From: Alphaproteobacteria bacterium
GTDB taxonomy: Bacteria; Pseudomonadota; Alphaproteobacteria; Rickettsiales; Rickettsiaceae
Assembly (NCBI GenBank): GCA_020630305.1
Contig: JAHDBQ010000051.1
Span: forward strand, 1-6,449
Reading direction: 5' to 3'
Length of the DNA: 6,449 bases
Each line of letters starts with the position of its first letter. Positions within the stretch are counted from its first letter, which is position 1. Positions 6,372 through 6,449 of the stretch are shown in pieces. The notes under the pieces were generated by a model, which ran no database searches, was not told the DNA's origin, and saw nothing but the letters and a program-made list of their open reading frames with translations. The position numbers and the translations under genes are program-made.

Positions 6372-6400
6372 TTGTTAATTAAATATAGAGGTGGTATCTT
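6372..6400 (+). promoter_or_regulatory. Candidate promoter with extended -10, pointing out of the window
   Basis: TTGTTA (6372-6377) and TATCTT (6395-6400) are 17 nt apart, and TGG (6392-6394) gives an extended -10. Each hexamer matches consensus at four positions. A start near 6407 would transcribe rightwards past the window end, suggesting a + strand gene beyond 6449. No convincing start codon is seen in the remaining bases. Confidence 0.35.
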
Positions 6401-6449
6401 TTCTATACAAAAACAATATTAGTGAATTCAGAATCGTATCAAAAGCTTT

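Larger units (their letters stand above)
6059..6449. other. Gene-free, repeat-containing region downstream of rbfA
   Basis: No reading frame in this 391-nt stretch looks like a conserved gene on either strand. It contains a weak hairpin, two GATC-bounded palindromes in opposite orientation, a diverged direct repeat and a promoter candidate near its end, listed separately. No good intrinsic terminator for the operon is visible. The hairpin at 6083-6098 is followed by only three T residues, and the palindrome at 6240-6260 is followed by an A-run. Short frames exist, but they run through the repeats and lack ribosome sites. Confidence 0.7.

Noticed and set aside
6274..6372. 32-codon minus-strand frame beginning MPSFFKECVG
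   Set aside because: There is no ribosome site, it overlaps direct-repeat copy B, and its composition is typical of chance frames in AT-rich DNA.

Overview
The window is AT-rich bacterial DNA. It carries most of the conserved rimP–nusA–infB–rbfA operon on the + strand, which encodes ribosome maturation, transcription elongation and translation initiation factors. The protein sequences, the direct nusA–infB adjacency, the 3' end of a YhhQ-type queuosine precursor transporter ending in a D-x-x-T-x-F-N-P-F signature, and the low GC together suggest an alphaproteobacterium. Most likely it is a host-associated member of the Rickettsiales (Rickettsiaceae or Midichloriaceae-like). That assignment is inference from sequence character; no marker search was run.

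Layout. Positions 2-181 (+) hold the C-terminus of the transporter. It converges on an unrecognised 169-aa protein encoded at 709-200 (-), which has a near-consensus sigma-70 promoter at 774-746. A divergent promoter region follows. The rimP promoter candidate has an extended -10 element, and a strong intrinsic terminator at 939-966 sits only 13 nt before the rimP start codon. This arrangement suggests transcriptional attenuation of the whole operon. Next come rimP (980-1465), nusA (1481-3004), a 125-nt gap with a weak internal promoter candidate, infB (3130-5691), and rbfA (5666-6058), which starts at TTG inside the end of infB. The last 391 nt (6059-6449) contain no convincing gene. They hold palindromic repeats, a diverged direct repeat with a 157-nt period, and a candidate promoter pointing out of the window.

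How the genes work together. RimP and RbfA assist 30S maturation, NusA couples elongating RNA polymerase to termination and antitermination, and IF2 places initiator tRNA on the 30S subunit and promotes subunit joining. Co-transcription matches the widespread arrangement of this operon. The terminator in the leader gives a plausible route for feedback by NusA.

The core operon is ordinary. The parts that merit attention are the small divergent protein, which has nuclear-localisation-like and PP1-docking-like motifs that would fit a host-directed factor, the leader terminator, and the repeat-rich tail. I found no CRISPR array, tRNA, rRNA, transposase or recognisable defence system.
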